In this document: positions 44,463 to 53,444 of the stretch, in pieces
Position numbering within the stretch: position 1 is the first letter of the stretch
Layout: each line of letters opens with the position of its first letter
DNA from: Pacificitalea manganoxidans
Lineage (GTDB): Bacteria > Pseudomonadota > Alphaproteobacteria > Rhodobacterales > Rhodobacteraceae
DNA: 64,000 nt
NCBI RefSeq assembly: GCF_002504165.1
Contig: NZ_CP021404.1
Coordinates: 992,001-1,056,000, forward strand
Direction of reading: 5' to 3'
Notes under the pieces: model-generated
Database searches by the model: none
What the model saw: only the letters and a program-made list of their open reading frames with translations
Told to the model about the DNA's origin: nothing
Program-made: the position numbers and the translations under genes

Positions 44463-45389
44463 ATGCCCACCATGAAAATCGCAGCCGCCCAGATGGGCGG
44501 CATCCAGAAGGACGAGACCCGCGAAGAGGTCATCGCCCGGATGCTGACCCTGATGGATGAGGCACATGCGCAGGGCGTCGAATTCCTTGCCTATCCTGAA
44601 ATGACGCTGACCACGTTTTTTCCGCGGTTCTATGTCGAGGATCGCGCCGATTTCGATCACTGGTTCGAAACCGAGATGCCCAATGCCGCGACCCAGCCGC
44701 TGTTCGAGCGCGCGCGCAGCTATGGCATGGGCTTCACCTTCGGGTATTGCGAGCTGACGCCCGAGGGCGACCATTTCAACACCGCGATCATCGTCTCCCC
44801 CGAGGGCGAGATCGTGCTGAAATACCGCAAGACCCATCTGCCGGGCCATGCCGATTACGAGCCCGAACGCACGCATCAGCATCTGGAAAAGCGCTATTTC
44901 TTGCCCGGCGATACCGGCTTTGGCGTGGTGCGCAGCCAAGGCGTGGTGATGGGGGCGGCGATCTGCAATGACCGCCGCTGGCCGGAAACTTGGCGCGTGC
45001 TGGGCCTGCAAGGGGTGGAACTGGTTGCGATCGGTTACAACACACCCTCGCAGAACAACCTGTCGGCGGAGGAAGGGCCGGAGCGGCGGCTTTACCATCA
45101 CGAATTGTCGGTCTGCGCCGGGGCCTATCAGAATTCCACCTATGCCATTGCGGTTGCCAAATGCGGGATGGAGGACGGCAATCACATGATCGGCGGGTCG
45201 ATCATCGTCGATCCCGACGGCTTCGTCATTGCCCGCACCGAAGGCGAGGGGGACGAGCTGATCGTCGCCGAGGCCGAATTCGAAAAATGCGCCTTTGGCA
45301 AATCCACTGTGTTCAACTTCGCCGCGCATCGCCGGATCGAACATTACGACCTGATTGCCAGCCAGACTGGCGTCGAGACCCCGGAATAA
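44463..45389 (+). CDS. hyuC: N-carbamoyl-D-amino acid hydrolase (nitrilase superfamily)
   Basis: 308 residues. The Glu-Lys-Cys triad is E46 (YPEM), K123 (KYRKTHLPGH) and C168 (AAICNDRRWPETWR). LTTFFPRF, EKRYFLPGDTGFGV, ICNDRRWPETWRVLGLQG and GYNTPSQN follow the Agrobacterium D-carbamoylase closely, so D-specificity is likely. It splits N-carbamoyl-D-amino acids to D-amino acid, CO2 and ammonia, the last step of hydantoin use. Cytoplasmic. 12 bases from permease 2 and from the hydantoinase. Confidence 0.92.
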   Translation: MPTMKIAAAQMGGIQKDETREEVIARMLTLMDEAHAQGVEFLAYPEMTLTTFFPRFYVEDRADFDHWFETEMPNAATQPLFERARSYGMGFTFGYCELTPEGDHFNTAIIVSPEGEIVLKYRKTHLPGHADYEPERTHQHLEKRYFLPGDTGFGVVRSQGVVMGAAICNDRRWPETWRVLGLQGVELVAIGYNTPSQNNLSAEEGPERRLYHHELSVCAGAYQNSTYAIAVAKCGMEDGNHMIGGSIIVDPDGFVIARTEGEGDELIVAEAEFEKCAFGKSTVFNFAAHRRIEHYDLIASQTGVETPE

Positions 45390-45401
45390 GCGAGACAGAT
45401 C

Positions 45402-46856
45402 ATGGACTTCGATACAGTCATCCATTCCGGGCGCATTGCCACTGCCGAGGATGTGTTCACCGGCGATATCGGCATCAAGGACGGGCGCATCGCCGCGCTG
45501 GGCGAGAAGCTTTCCGGCGGCGCGGAGCGCATCGACGCGGGCGGGCGCATCGTCGTGCCCGGCGGGATCGAGGCACATGCCCATATCGCGCAGGAAAGCT
45601 CCGCCGGGGTGATGAGCGCGGATGATTATTACAGCGGCTCGGTTTCGGCAGCCTTCGGCGGCAACTCCGCCTTCATCCCCTTTGCCGCGCAGCACAGGGG
45701 CCAAAGCATCGACGAGGTGCTCGACACCTATGACGCGCGAGGGCAGCGCTCGGTGCTGGATTATTCCTATCACCTCATCATCTCTGACCCGTCCGAACAG
45801 GTGCTGGCCGAGGGATTGCCGCAGGCCTTCGCGCGGGGGATCACCTCCTTCAAGGTGTTCATGACCTATGACCTGATGAATATCGGCGACGAAGGGATGC
45901 TCGATATTCTTGAGGTGGCCCGGGCGCATGGCGCGATTACCATGGTCCACGCGGAAAACAACGCGATGGTCAAATGGATGAACCGCAAGCTGGCCGATCG
46001 CGGGCTGACCGCGCCGCGCTACCACGCCCTGTCGCGCCCGGAACTGGCCGAGGCCGAAGCGATCCACCGCGCGATTCAGCTGGCGAAGCTTGCCGATGCG
46101 CCGATCTTCATTGTGCATGTCTCCACCGAAGCGGGGGCGGACATCGTGCGGCGCGAGAAATTCGCGGGCGCCAAGGTGTTTTCCGAAACCTGTCCGCAGT
46201 ATCTGGCGCTGACCCGTGACGATCTGGACCGGCCCGGCATGGAGGGCGCGAAATTCGTCTGCTCGCCCCCGCTGCGCGGCCCGGAAACGCAGGCCGCATT
46301 GTGGCATCACATGGCGCAGGGCACGTTCGAAAGCCTGTCGTCGGATCACGCGCCCTATCGATTTGACGAGACAGGCAAGTTCCTCAACGGCGCGGACGCG
46401 CCCTATCCCAAGATCGCCAACGGCATGCCCGGCATCGCCATGCGCTTGCCTTACCTGTTTTCCGAAGGCGTCATGGCCGGGCGGATCACGCTGGAGCGGT
46501 TCGTGGCGCTGTCTTCGACCAATGCGGCCAAGACCTTTGGCTGCACGACCAAGGGCCGCATCGCGCCGGGGATGGATGCCGATATCGCGATCTGGAACCC
46601 GGAGGCGGAATGGACCGTCACCCAAGCCGACCAGCATGACAACATGGATTACACGCCGTTCGAGGGGATGCGCATCACAGGTCGTCCCGAAACGGTGCTG
46701 AGCCGAGGCGCGGCAGTGATCCGTGACGGAGAGTTGCAGGCGACCGAAGGGCAGGGGCGGTTCTTTGCGCGCGCACCCGTCGATATGAGCGGCATCCCGG
46801 CGGTGAGCGGGCCGGAATTCGACCGTGCCTGCAATTTCGACACCGAGCTGCGCTGA
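45402..46856 (+). CDS. Dihydropyrimidinase/hydantoinase family cyclic amidohydrolase
   Basis: 484 residues. Metal site: H59 and H61 (EAHAHIAQ), the carbamylated K151 (KVFMTYDLMN), H183 (VHAEN), a later His (FIVHVSTEAG) and Asp (SSDHAPY). It opens the ring of 5-substituted hydantoins or dihydropyrimidines to N-carbamoyl amino acids. The usual GGIDPHTH is GGIEAHAH here, and FGGNSAFIPFAAQHRGQS differs from the common TMIIDF pattern, so it belongs to a less studied subgroup. Stop overlaps the racemase start (TGATG). Confidence 0.9.
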   Translation: MDFDTVIHSGRIATAEDVFTGDIGIKDGRIAALGEKLSGGAERIDAGGRIVVPGGIEAHAHIAQESSAGVMSADDYYSGSVSAAFGGNSAFIPFAAQHRGQSIDEVLDTYDARGQRSVLDYSYHLIISDPSEQVLAEGLPQAFARGITSFKVFMTYDLMNIGDEGMLDILEVARAHGAITMVHAENNAMVKWMNRKLADRGLTAPRYHALSRPELAEAEAIHRAIQLAKLADAPIFIVHVSTEAGADIVRREKFAGAKVFSETCPQYLALTRDDLDRPGMEGAKFVCSPPLRGPETQAALWHHMAQGTFESLSSDHAPYRFDETGKFLNGADAPYPKIANGMPGIAMRLPYLFSEGVMAGRITLERFVALSSTNAAKTFGCTTKGRIAPGMDADIAIWNPEAEWTVTQADQHDNMDYTPFEGMRITGRPETVLSRGAAVIRDGELQATEGQGRFFARAPVDMSGIPAVSGPEFDRACNFDTELR

Positions 46857-47518
46857 TGGGAAAGATCGTTGTCGTTAATCCGAACTCCTCGGCGGTGGTG
46901 ACCGCCGGGATCGCGGAGGCCCTGCGCCCGTTCGGTGACCATTTCGAGGTGACGGACCTGCCCGAGGGACCCGCGACCATCGCCACCGAAGAGGACGTCG
47001 CTCGCGCGGCGATCGGGTTTGCCGAACTGGCACAGACGCGGCCCGATGCGCTGGCCTTTGTCACGGCGTGCTTTTCCGATCCCGGTCTGGATCTGGCGCG
47101 GTCGCTGGTGCCGCAACCGGTGATCGGCGTGCAGGAGGCGGGCATTCTGACGGCGCTGGGGCAGGCGGATCTGTTTGGCATCATCGCGCTCAGCGCACGG
47201 TCCATCCCGCGTCACCGGCGTCGGATGCGGATGATGGGCGTGCTGGACCGGCTGGCCGGGGAATTGCCGCTGCCCGATGTCTCGGCCGAGGATTCGGGCC
47301 GCGACGAGGCGCTTTATGCGCATCTTCTCAGCCTTGCGACCCAGCTGGGCGAAATGGGCGCAGGCGCGGTGGTGCTGGGCTGTGCCGGGATGGGCCCGGT
47401 CCGCGCGCGGCTGGAGGCCGATACCGGGCTTGCCATCATTGATCCCGTCACCGCCGCCGGAGGCATGGCACTGGCGCGGGTGATCGATCATCTGCCCGTG
47501 GCGGGTGCCCGCGCGTGA
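46856..47518 (+). CDS. Hydantoin racemase (Asp/Glu racemase superfamily)
   Basis: 220 residues. Two catalytic cysteines are seen, C72 (VTACFSDPGLD) and C176 (VVLGCAGMG); start KIVVVNPNSSAVVT is the HyuE mark. It inverts L- and D-hydantoins so that a stereospecific pathway can use both. Placed between the hydantoinase and the LysR gene with overlaps on both sides (TGATG and GTGA). Confidence 0.9.
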   Translation: MGKIVVVNPNSSAVVTAGIAEALRPFGDHFEVTDLPEGPATIATEEDVARAAIGFAELAQTRPDALAFVTACFSDPGLDLARSLVPQPVIGVQEAGILTALGQADLFGIIALSARSIPRHRRRMRMMGVLDRLAGELPLPDVSAEDSGRDEALYAHLLSLATQLGEMGAGAVVLGCAGMGPVRARLEADTGLAIIDPVTAAGGMALARVIDHLPVAGARA

Positions 47519-48447
47519 GCAAGCCGCAGGATCTGCCTGATGTATCCTTGCGGTTGATGGAGATCTTTACCGCGATGATGCGCAGCGCCACCACCGTTCA
47601 GGCGGCGGAGCAGTTGGGTATTTCACAGCCTGCGGTGTCCGCCGGGTTGCGGCAGTTGGAAACCCAGCTGGGTCTGACCCTGTTTGAGCGCACAGGCCGC
47701 CGCCTGCGTCCCACCGCCGAGGCTCATGACCTGTTCGGCGAAATCCACCCGATGTTCGGGTTGATCCGCTCCTTCTCCACGCGGGCGCGGGATCTGCGCG
47801 AAGGGCGGGTGGGCCGGTTGCGCGTGATGAGCACGCCGCCGCTGGGATATTCGGTCGTGCCGCCCGCCCTGCGCCGGTTTCTTAACGAACGTCCCGATGT
47901 GACGATTTCCTTCGATGTGCGGCGGCTGGAGCCGGTGGTGGACGCGGTGCAGACCGGGCAGGTCGATGCCGGGCTGGTGCTGAATGCCGAACGGCTCGAC
48001 ACCGTCAATGTCAGCGTGCTGCAACGCACCCAGATGGTGGTGCTGGTGCCCGCCGACGATGCGCTGGCGCAAGAGGATCTGATTACGCCGGTGCAGATCG
48101 CTGAACGAGATCTGGTCGGCATCGATATCGGCTCCCAACTGGGGCGGTTGGTGGCGCGCGGGTTTGAACTGTCCGCCGCGCCTTACCGCCCCCGGATCGA
48201 GGTGCGCTATAGCCAGACTGCCGCCGAACTGGTGACCCAAGGTCTGGGCGTGGCGGTGGTCGATCCCTATTCTGCGGCGCCGTATCTGGCGCGGGGCGGT
48301 GTCGTGGCGCGTCCGTTTTTCCCGGTGAGCGAAGTGCGCGCCTCCGTCATCACCCGCAAGGGCGTGCCGCATGTGGGGCTGCTGACCCGTTTCATGGCCG
48401 ATCTGGCCCGCAGCATGGAAGAAAACCCGCAGGCACCGCGCCTGTGA
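47515..48447 (+). CDS. LysR-family regulator of the hydantoin operon
   Basis: 310 residues starting at a GTG (47515) that overlaps the racemase stop. Helix-turn-helix at about 10-70 (LRLMEIFTAMMRSATTVQAAEQLGISQPAVSAGLRQLETQLGLTLFERTGRRLRPT) and a two-lobe effector domain (LRVMSTPPLGYSVVPPALRRFL...). Last gene of the operon, so it likely adds substrate-dependent control to the TetR repression. Confidence 0.9.
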   Translation: MSKPQDLPDVSLRLMEIFTAMMRSATTVQAAEQLGISQPAVSAGLRQLETQLGLTLFERTGRRLRPTAEAHDLFGEIHPMFGLIRSFSTRARDLREGRVGRLRVMSTPPLGYSVVPPALRRFLNERPDVTISFDVRRLEPVVDAVQTGQVDAGLVLNAERLDTVNVSVLQRTQMVVLVPADDALAQEDLITPVQIAERDLVGIDIGSQLGRLVARGFELSAAPYRPRIEVRYSQTAAELVTQGLGVAVVDPYSAAPYLARGGVVARPFFPVSEVRASVITRKGVPHVGLLTRFMADLARSMEENPQAPRL

Positions 48448-48479
48448 TCCCGGCCCTTGTGCCGCCCGGTGATGCACTT

Positions 48480-48550
48480 CCGGGCACGGATGGAGCGGGC
48501 ACGGATGGAGCGGGCACGGATGGAGCGGGCACGGGCGGAGCGGGCACGGC
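48480..48550. repeat. 15-bp tandem repeat, about 4.7 copies
   Basis: Unit CGGGCACGGATGGAG at 48481, 48496 and 48511 is exact; the copy at 48526 differs at two bases and a partial copy follows at 48541. It lies between the convergent lysR and dnaE2 genes, 9 bases before the end of dnaE2. Its length, a multiple of three, would keep any reading frame, but it is outside both genes. Confidence 0.9.
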
Positions 48551-48558
48551 AGGCGGGG

Positions 48559-51500
48559 TTAGTGGAAATCCCGCGATTTCGGCATGGTGCGCAGATTGCG
48601 TGGATGGGCACGGATGCCAACCTGTCCGGGGATCGGATGCGTGGGATGATCGCCACGGGTGGTGATGGTGGGCAGGTGCCCTTCGGACAGGGCCACCAGC
48701 CGGTCACTGCGGTCTTGCAGATCATCCGCGACGATGTGGATCACCCGGCCATCCGTCTGCACCCGACCGCGCACGACCATCAGGCGCGACGACATGATGA
48801 TGGCGCGGTACGCCTTGAACATCTTGGGCCAGATCACGAGGTTGGCGATGCCGGTTTCATCCTCCAGCGTGATGAAGCACACGCCCTTGGCGCTGCCGGG
48901 TTTTTGGCGGACCAGCACCAGACCGGCCAGCGAAACGCGCTGCCCGTGGCGGCGGGCGGTCAGGTCCGAGGCGGCGGTAAAGCCTTGGCCCGTCAGGCTG
49001 CGGCGGTAGAACGCCATCGGATGAGCTTTCAGGGACAGCCGCAGGGTCTGATAATCCGCGACGACATGTTCGGATCTGGACAGGGCGGGCAGGCTGACTT
49101 CGGGGTCGGGGCCCTCGGACGCGGCTTGGGCGTGATCGAAAATCGGCAAGGCAGGGGCATCCTTCAGCGCCTGCGCCTGCCACAAAGCCTGCCGCCGATC
49201 CGGTCCCATGCTGCGCATGGCATCGGCGGAGGCCAGCCTGCGCAGGGAGGCCACGTCCAGTCCGGCCCGGCCTTGCAGGTCGGCAATGTCGGTGAACGGC
49301 GTGTCGCGGCAGGCCATGATCCGCAGGCCCGCCTTCTGTTGCAGCCCGCCGATCATCCGCAGGCCCAGCCGCAGGGCAAAGCCGTCACCGCAAGGTTCCA
49401 GCGTGCAGTCCCAATCGGAATAGTTCACGTCGACGGCATGGACCTGCACGCCGTGATCGCGGGCGTCCCGCACGATCTGCGCGGGCGCGTAAAAGCCCAT
49501 CGGCTGCGAATTGAGCAAGGCACAGGCAAAGGCCGCCGGGTAATGGCATTTCAGCCAGCTTGAGACATAGACCAGCTTGGCAAAGCTGGCGGCGTGGCTT
49601 TCGGGGAAGCCGTATTCGCCAAACCCCTTGATCTGATCGAAGCAGCGCTGGGCAAAGACCGGGTCATAGCCCCGCGCGATCATGTTGCCGATCATCTCCG
49701 ATTGCAGCAACTCGATCGTGCCGCGCGACCGGAATGTCGCCATCGCCCGGCGCAGGTCGTTGAGTTGCTGGGGCGAGAAATTCGCGGCATCCATGGCGAT
49801 CTTCATCGCCTGCTCCTGAAAGATCGGCACCCCGAGCGTGCGGCCCAGAATCCGTTCCAATTCGTCCTGCGGATGCTCCGGGCCGGGGCGGGGATAGGCC
49901 ACCTCCTCCAGCCCCTGCCTGCGCCGCAGATAGGGGTGCACCATATCGCCGTGGATGGGACCGGGCCGCACGATGGCCACCTCAATCACGAGGTCGTAGA
50001 ACACGCGGGGGCGCAATTTGGGCAGCATCGCCATCTGTGCCCGGCTTTCCACCTGAAACACGCCCAGACTGTCGCCCCGGCACAGCATGTCATAGGTCGG
50101 GCGCTGATCGTCGGGGGCGTGATCTTCGATCGGCACCGTGGCCAGATCGAGCGGTCGGTCATACTGTGCCGCCAGCAGATCGAAACATTTCGCGATACAG
50201 GTCAGCATCCCCAAGGCCAGCACATCGACCTTGAAGATTTGCAGCGCGTCGATGTCGTCCTTGTCCCATTCGATAAAGCTCCGCTCCGGCATCGCGCCAT
50301 TGCCGATGGGCACGATTTCGGTCAGCGGGCGTTCGGTCAGGATGAAGCCGCCCACATGCTGCGACAGATGCCGGGGCATGCCGATCATCTGCCGGGTCAG
50401 TTTCAGCACCATGCGCAGATAGGGGTCGGACAGGTCCAGCCCGGCCTCCTTGGTGCGGGCCTCGTCCATTTCACCCTCGAAGCTGCCCCAGATGGTGCCT
50501 GCCAGCTTCGAGGTCACATCCTCCGACAGGCCCATCGCCTTGCCCACCTCGCGGATGGCGGAGCGGGGCCGGTAATGGATGACGGTCGCGCAGAGGCCAG
50601 CCCGGTGGCGGCCATATTTGCGATACATATACTGGATGACCTCCTCGCGGCGTTCATGTTCGAAATCCACGTCGATATCGGGGGGCTCGTCCCGTTCCTC
50701 GCTCAAAAACCGTTCAAACAGCAGGTCGTGTTCGTCGGGATCGACCGAGGTGATGCCAAGGCAGAAACACACAGCCGAATTGGCGGCGGAGCCGCGCCCC
50801 TGACACAGGATCGGCGGCGTGGCCTCCTCGCGGGCGAAGCGCACGATGTCATGGATGGTCAGGAAATAGCGGGCGATCTTCTTGGATGCGATCAGCGCGA
50901 ATTCCTTGCGGATCGTCCGGGCCACATGATCGGGCACCCCGGCCGGGTAGCGCCACGCCGCGCCCGCCCATGTCAGCCGTTCCAGTTCCTCTTGCGCGGT
51001 GCGTCCCTGTGGCACGATTTCGTTGGGATATTCGTATTTCAGATCGGTCAGCTGAAAGACGATTTCGTCCGCCAAGGCCCGCGTCGCGGCGATCGCATGG
51101 GGCCAGTCGGCAAAGAGGCGGCACATTTCGGCGGGGGATTTGAGGTGCCGCTCGGCATTGGCCTCCAGCAAGAACCCTGCACGGGGAACGGTGACGCCCT
51201 CGCGGATGGCGACCATCACATCCTGCAGGGGCCGCCTGTCGGGGGCGTGATACAGCACGTCATTGGTGGCAAGGATCGTCAGCCCCTGCGATTGTGCCAG
51301 CCGGTCGAGCCGGTTGATCCGCGCCCGGTCATCCCCCCGGTAGAGAAACGTCGCCCCGATATGGCGCAGGCCCGGTAGGGCGGCCTTCAGCCTGCGCAGA
51401 TCGGTCGTGAACCTGTCCAGATCATCCGGCGGCATCGCGATCAGGTGCAGGCCTTTTGCATGCGCGGCCAGCATGTCCAGCGTCAGGTGGGTTTCGCCCT

Positions 51501-51888
51501 TGGCCTGCCATGCGCCGTCGATGTCTTGCATCTTGCCCTGCGACAGCAAGGTGGACAGGCGGGCATAGGCGGCGCGGTCCTGCGGATAAGCCAGAAGCTC
51601 ACAGCCGCATAACAGGACAAGCCGGGCCCCGATCAGGGGCTTGATACAGGCGGTCGCGGCCTCGGTATGGATGCGCACCACCCCCGCCAACGTGTTGCGG
51701 TCGGCAATGCCGATCCGGTCATAGCCAAGCAGATTGGCCGTGGCGGTCAGGTCGGTCGCGTCCGAGGCGGCCCGCAGAAACGAGAAACAACTGGCAAGGC
51801 CGAATTCCACATAGGGCGCGCGGGGCTGGGGGGTGAACTGCCCGGCCTGCGCCAACATGCGGCGTTTATGTCCTTCCTGCAGCGGCAT
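48559..51888 (-). CDS. dnaE2: Error-prone DNA polymerase III alpha subunit (mutasome)
   Basis: 1109 residues from the ATG at 51888, which overlaps the imuB stop by one base (TGATG). PHP domain at the start (YVEFGLASCFSFLRAASDATDLTATANLLGYDRIGIADRNTLAG), then the C-family palm with the acidic pair in DEPPDIDVDFEHERREEVIQYMY, and a C-terminal OB fold. Also known as imuC. It extends primers past lesions with ImuA and ImuB as helpers, causing most damage-induced mutation in alphaproteobacteria. Under LexA control through the box before imuA. Confidence 0.95.
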   Translation of the reverse strand: MPLQEGHKRRMLAQAGQFTPQPRAPYVEFGLASCFSFLRAASDATDLTATANLLGYDRIGIADRNTLAGVVRIHTEAATACIKPLIGARLVLLCGCELLAYPQDRAAYARLSTLLSQGKMQDIDGAWQAKGETHLTLDMLAAHAKGLHLIAMPPDDLDRFTTDLRRLKAALPGLRHIGATFLYRGDDRARINRLDRLAQSQGLTILATNDVLYHAPDRRPLQDVMVAIREGVTVPRAGFLLEANAERHLKSPAEMCRLFADWPHAIAATRALADEIVFQLTDLKYEYPNEIVPQGRTAQEELERLTWAGAAWRYPAGVPDHVARTIRKEFALIASKKIARYFLTIHDIVRFAREEATPPILCQGRGSAANSAVCFCLGITSVDPDEHDLLFERFLSEERDEPPDIDVDFEHERREEVIQYMYRKYGRHRAGLCATVIHYRPRSAIREVGKAMGLSEDVTSKLAGTIWGSFEGEMDEARTKEAGLDLSDPYLRMVLKLTRQMIGMPRHLSQHVGGFILTERPLTEIVPIGNGAMPERSFIEWDKDDIDALQIFKVDVLALGMLTCIAKCFDLLAAQYDRPLDLATVPIEDHAPDDQRPTYDMLCRGDSLGVFQVESRAQMAMLPKLRPRVFYDLVIEVAIVRPGPIHGDMVHPYLRRRQGLEEVAYPRPGPEHPQDELERILGRTLGVPIFQEQAMKIAMDAANFSPQQLNDLRRAMATFRSRGTIELLQSEMIGNMIARGYDPVFAQRCFDQIKGFGEYGFPESHAASFAKLVYVSSWLKCHYPAAFACALLNSQPMGFYAPAQIVRDARDHGVQVHAVDVNYSDWDCTLEPCGDGFALRLGLRMIGGLQQKAGLRIMACRDTPFTDIADLQGRAGLDVASLRRLASADAMRSMGPDRRQALWQAQALKDAPALPIFDHAQAASEGPDPEVSLPALSRSEHVVADYQTLRLSLKAHPMAFYRRSLTGQGFTAASDLTARRHGQRVSLAGLVLVRQKPGSAKGVCFITLEDETGIANLVIWPKMFKAYRAIIMSSRLMVVRGRVQTDGRVIHIVADDLQDRSDRLVALSEGHLPTITTRGDHPTHPIPGQVGIRAHPRNLRTMPKSRDFH

Positions 51889-53444
51889 CAGGCGAAAAAC
51901 CCGTGCAAGAACCAGCGCGGCGTGTCCCCGCGCCCGTCCTGCAGCAGTCCTTCGCGATAGAGCCAGAAACGGCGCCCGTCCTGCACTTCGACCTTGTAGT
52001 AATCGCGCAGCCGGGTGCCGGGGCGGTCGCGCCACCATTCCGGCGCGATGCGTTCCGGCCCGGCATGGCGCACCGTCTGGTAGCGCACGCGGCGCCAGCG
52101 GAATTGCGATGGCGGACCTTCGGGCACCGCGTAGATCACGCTGATTTCCTCAGCGGTCTCCAACAGGCGCAGGGGGCGTTCGCGGGGCATGACAGGGGTT
52201 TCGGCGGGGGCTTCGGCGGGGGTATTGGTCAGCGCGGGCACGCGCGCCTCCACCCGGTCGGGTCTGTGGCTTTCGCGCAATGTGGGCCATGTCACCTTAT
52301 CCTGTCCCAGCCGGGCGGTCAGACGGTCCAGCAGCCCGGCAAGGTCCGCTTGCGGGTCGTGCTGGCCATCCAGCCGGTTCTGGATCAGCGGCACAGGTTC
52401 CACGCGCGTGGCCTCAAGCGTCAGCAGATCGAACCCAAAACCGGGGTCGATGCTGTCGAGTTTGCCGTCAAAAAGGCGCAGCAGATGGGCCGGGTCGCGG
52501 CTGGCGCGGGCGGTGGCCAGATCCACTTTCCGGCATTCGCTGTCCACCCGGTAGACGGTAAGCCGCATCTGCCGCATGCCCATTTCGGCCCGTGCAAGGG
52601 TGTCACACAGATCGCCGATCAACTGCCTGAGATGAGGGTAGGGGTCGATCACCGCCTCGGACAGCAGCGCGCGGGCCATGTAGCGCGCCTGATCGGGGGG
52701 CGCGTTCACAGGGTCCGGTGCGCGGCCCAAAGCGCGGTCCAGCAGGATCAGCGGGTTATGCTCCGCCCCCGCCGTGGCGAAGCGGCGCATCAGCGCGGCC
52801 CGCGGCACATCCGCCAAGGCACCTATCGTTTTCAGCCCGGCCCGATGCAGAAGCCGATCCGTGGTTTCATTCAGGCGCAGGGCCATGACCGGCAACGGGG
52901 CCAGATGCGCGGCGACATCGTTGCGGGTGCAGATCGTGTGATTGGCGGCGTGGCGGGCTACGGCCTGCGCCGCGCTGCGCGTCGGCGCCATCGCCACCCG
53001 CGCGGTCAGCCCCTGCAGGGCAAAGCGCTGGGTCATGTCGCGCAGCAGCGCGGCCTCCCCCCGGAACAGATGCGCGGCCCCTGTGACGTCGAGGATCAGC
53101 CCGTCGCGGCCATCTTGCACCGTCCAAGGGCACCAGCGCCGCGACCAATGCACCAGCCGCTGCATCAGGGTCTGATCGGCGTCCAGATCGGCGGGTTCGG
53201 CATGCAGATCGGGATGGATCGCCTGCATGTCCACGACCCGCGCGCCCGGCGCTATCCCCCGGCTGCGGGCGATGGCGTTGCAGCAGTGGATGACCGGCCC
53301 ATGCGCGCCCTCACGCCACAGCGCCACAGGCACGTCACGATCCGGCAGCGTCCGATGCTGGCTGACGATCCGGGTCCACCGCTCCATCGTCAGCATGGGG
53401 AACCAGACGGAAACGATCTGCGGGTCGGGGGGCATCCGGGTCAT
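51888..53444 (-). CDS. imuB: ImuB, inactive Y-family polymerase-like mutasome protein
   Basis: 518 residues if started at the ATG at 53444 (53435 is the next choice). The Y-family fold start VSVWFPMLTMERWTR is kept but the acidic metal residues of active Y polymerases are not, as is usual for ImuB. The C-terminal half, with a Pro/Ala hinge near residue 410 and the end RFWLYREGLLQDGRGDTPRWFLHGFFA, recruits DnaE2 and ImuA and normally the beta clamp. It starts about 110 bases inside imuA and overlaps dnaE2 by one base. Confidence 0.93.
   Translation of the reverse strand: MTRMPPDPQIVSVWFPMLTMERWTRIVSQHRTLPDRDVPVALWREGAHGPVIHCCNAIARSRGIAPGARVVDMQAIHPDLHAEPADLDADQTLMQRLVHWSRRWCPWTVQDGRDGLILDVTGAAHLFRGEAALLRDMTQRFALQGLTARVAMAPTRSAAQAVARHAANHTICTRNDVAAHLAPLPVMALRLNETTDRLLHRAGLKTIGALADVPRAALMRRFATAGAEHNPLILLDRALGRAPDPVNAPPDQARYMARALLSEAVIDPYPHLRQLIGDLCDTLARAEMGMRQMRLTVYRVDSECRKVDLATARASRDPAHLLRLFDGKLDSIDPGFGFDLLTLEATRVEPVPLIQNRLDGQHDPQADLAGLLDRLTARLGQDKVTWPTLRESHRPDRVEARVPALTNTPAEAPAETPVMPRERPLRLLETAEEISVIYAVPEGPPSQFRWRRVRYQTVRHAGPERIAPEWWRDRPGTRLRDYYKVEVQDGRRFWLYREGLLQDGRGDTPRWFLHGFFA

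Noticed and set aside
48480-48550. CRISPR array
   Set aside because: Units of 15 bp abut one another without spacers, so this is a simple tandem repeat.
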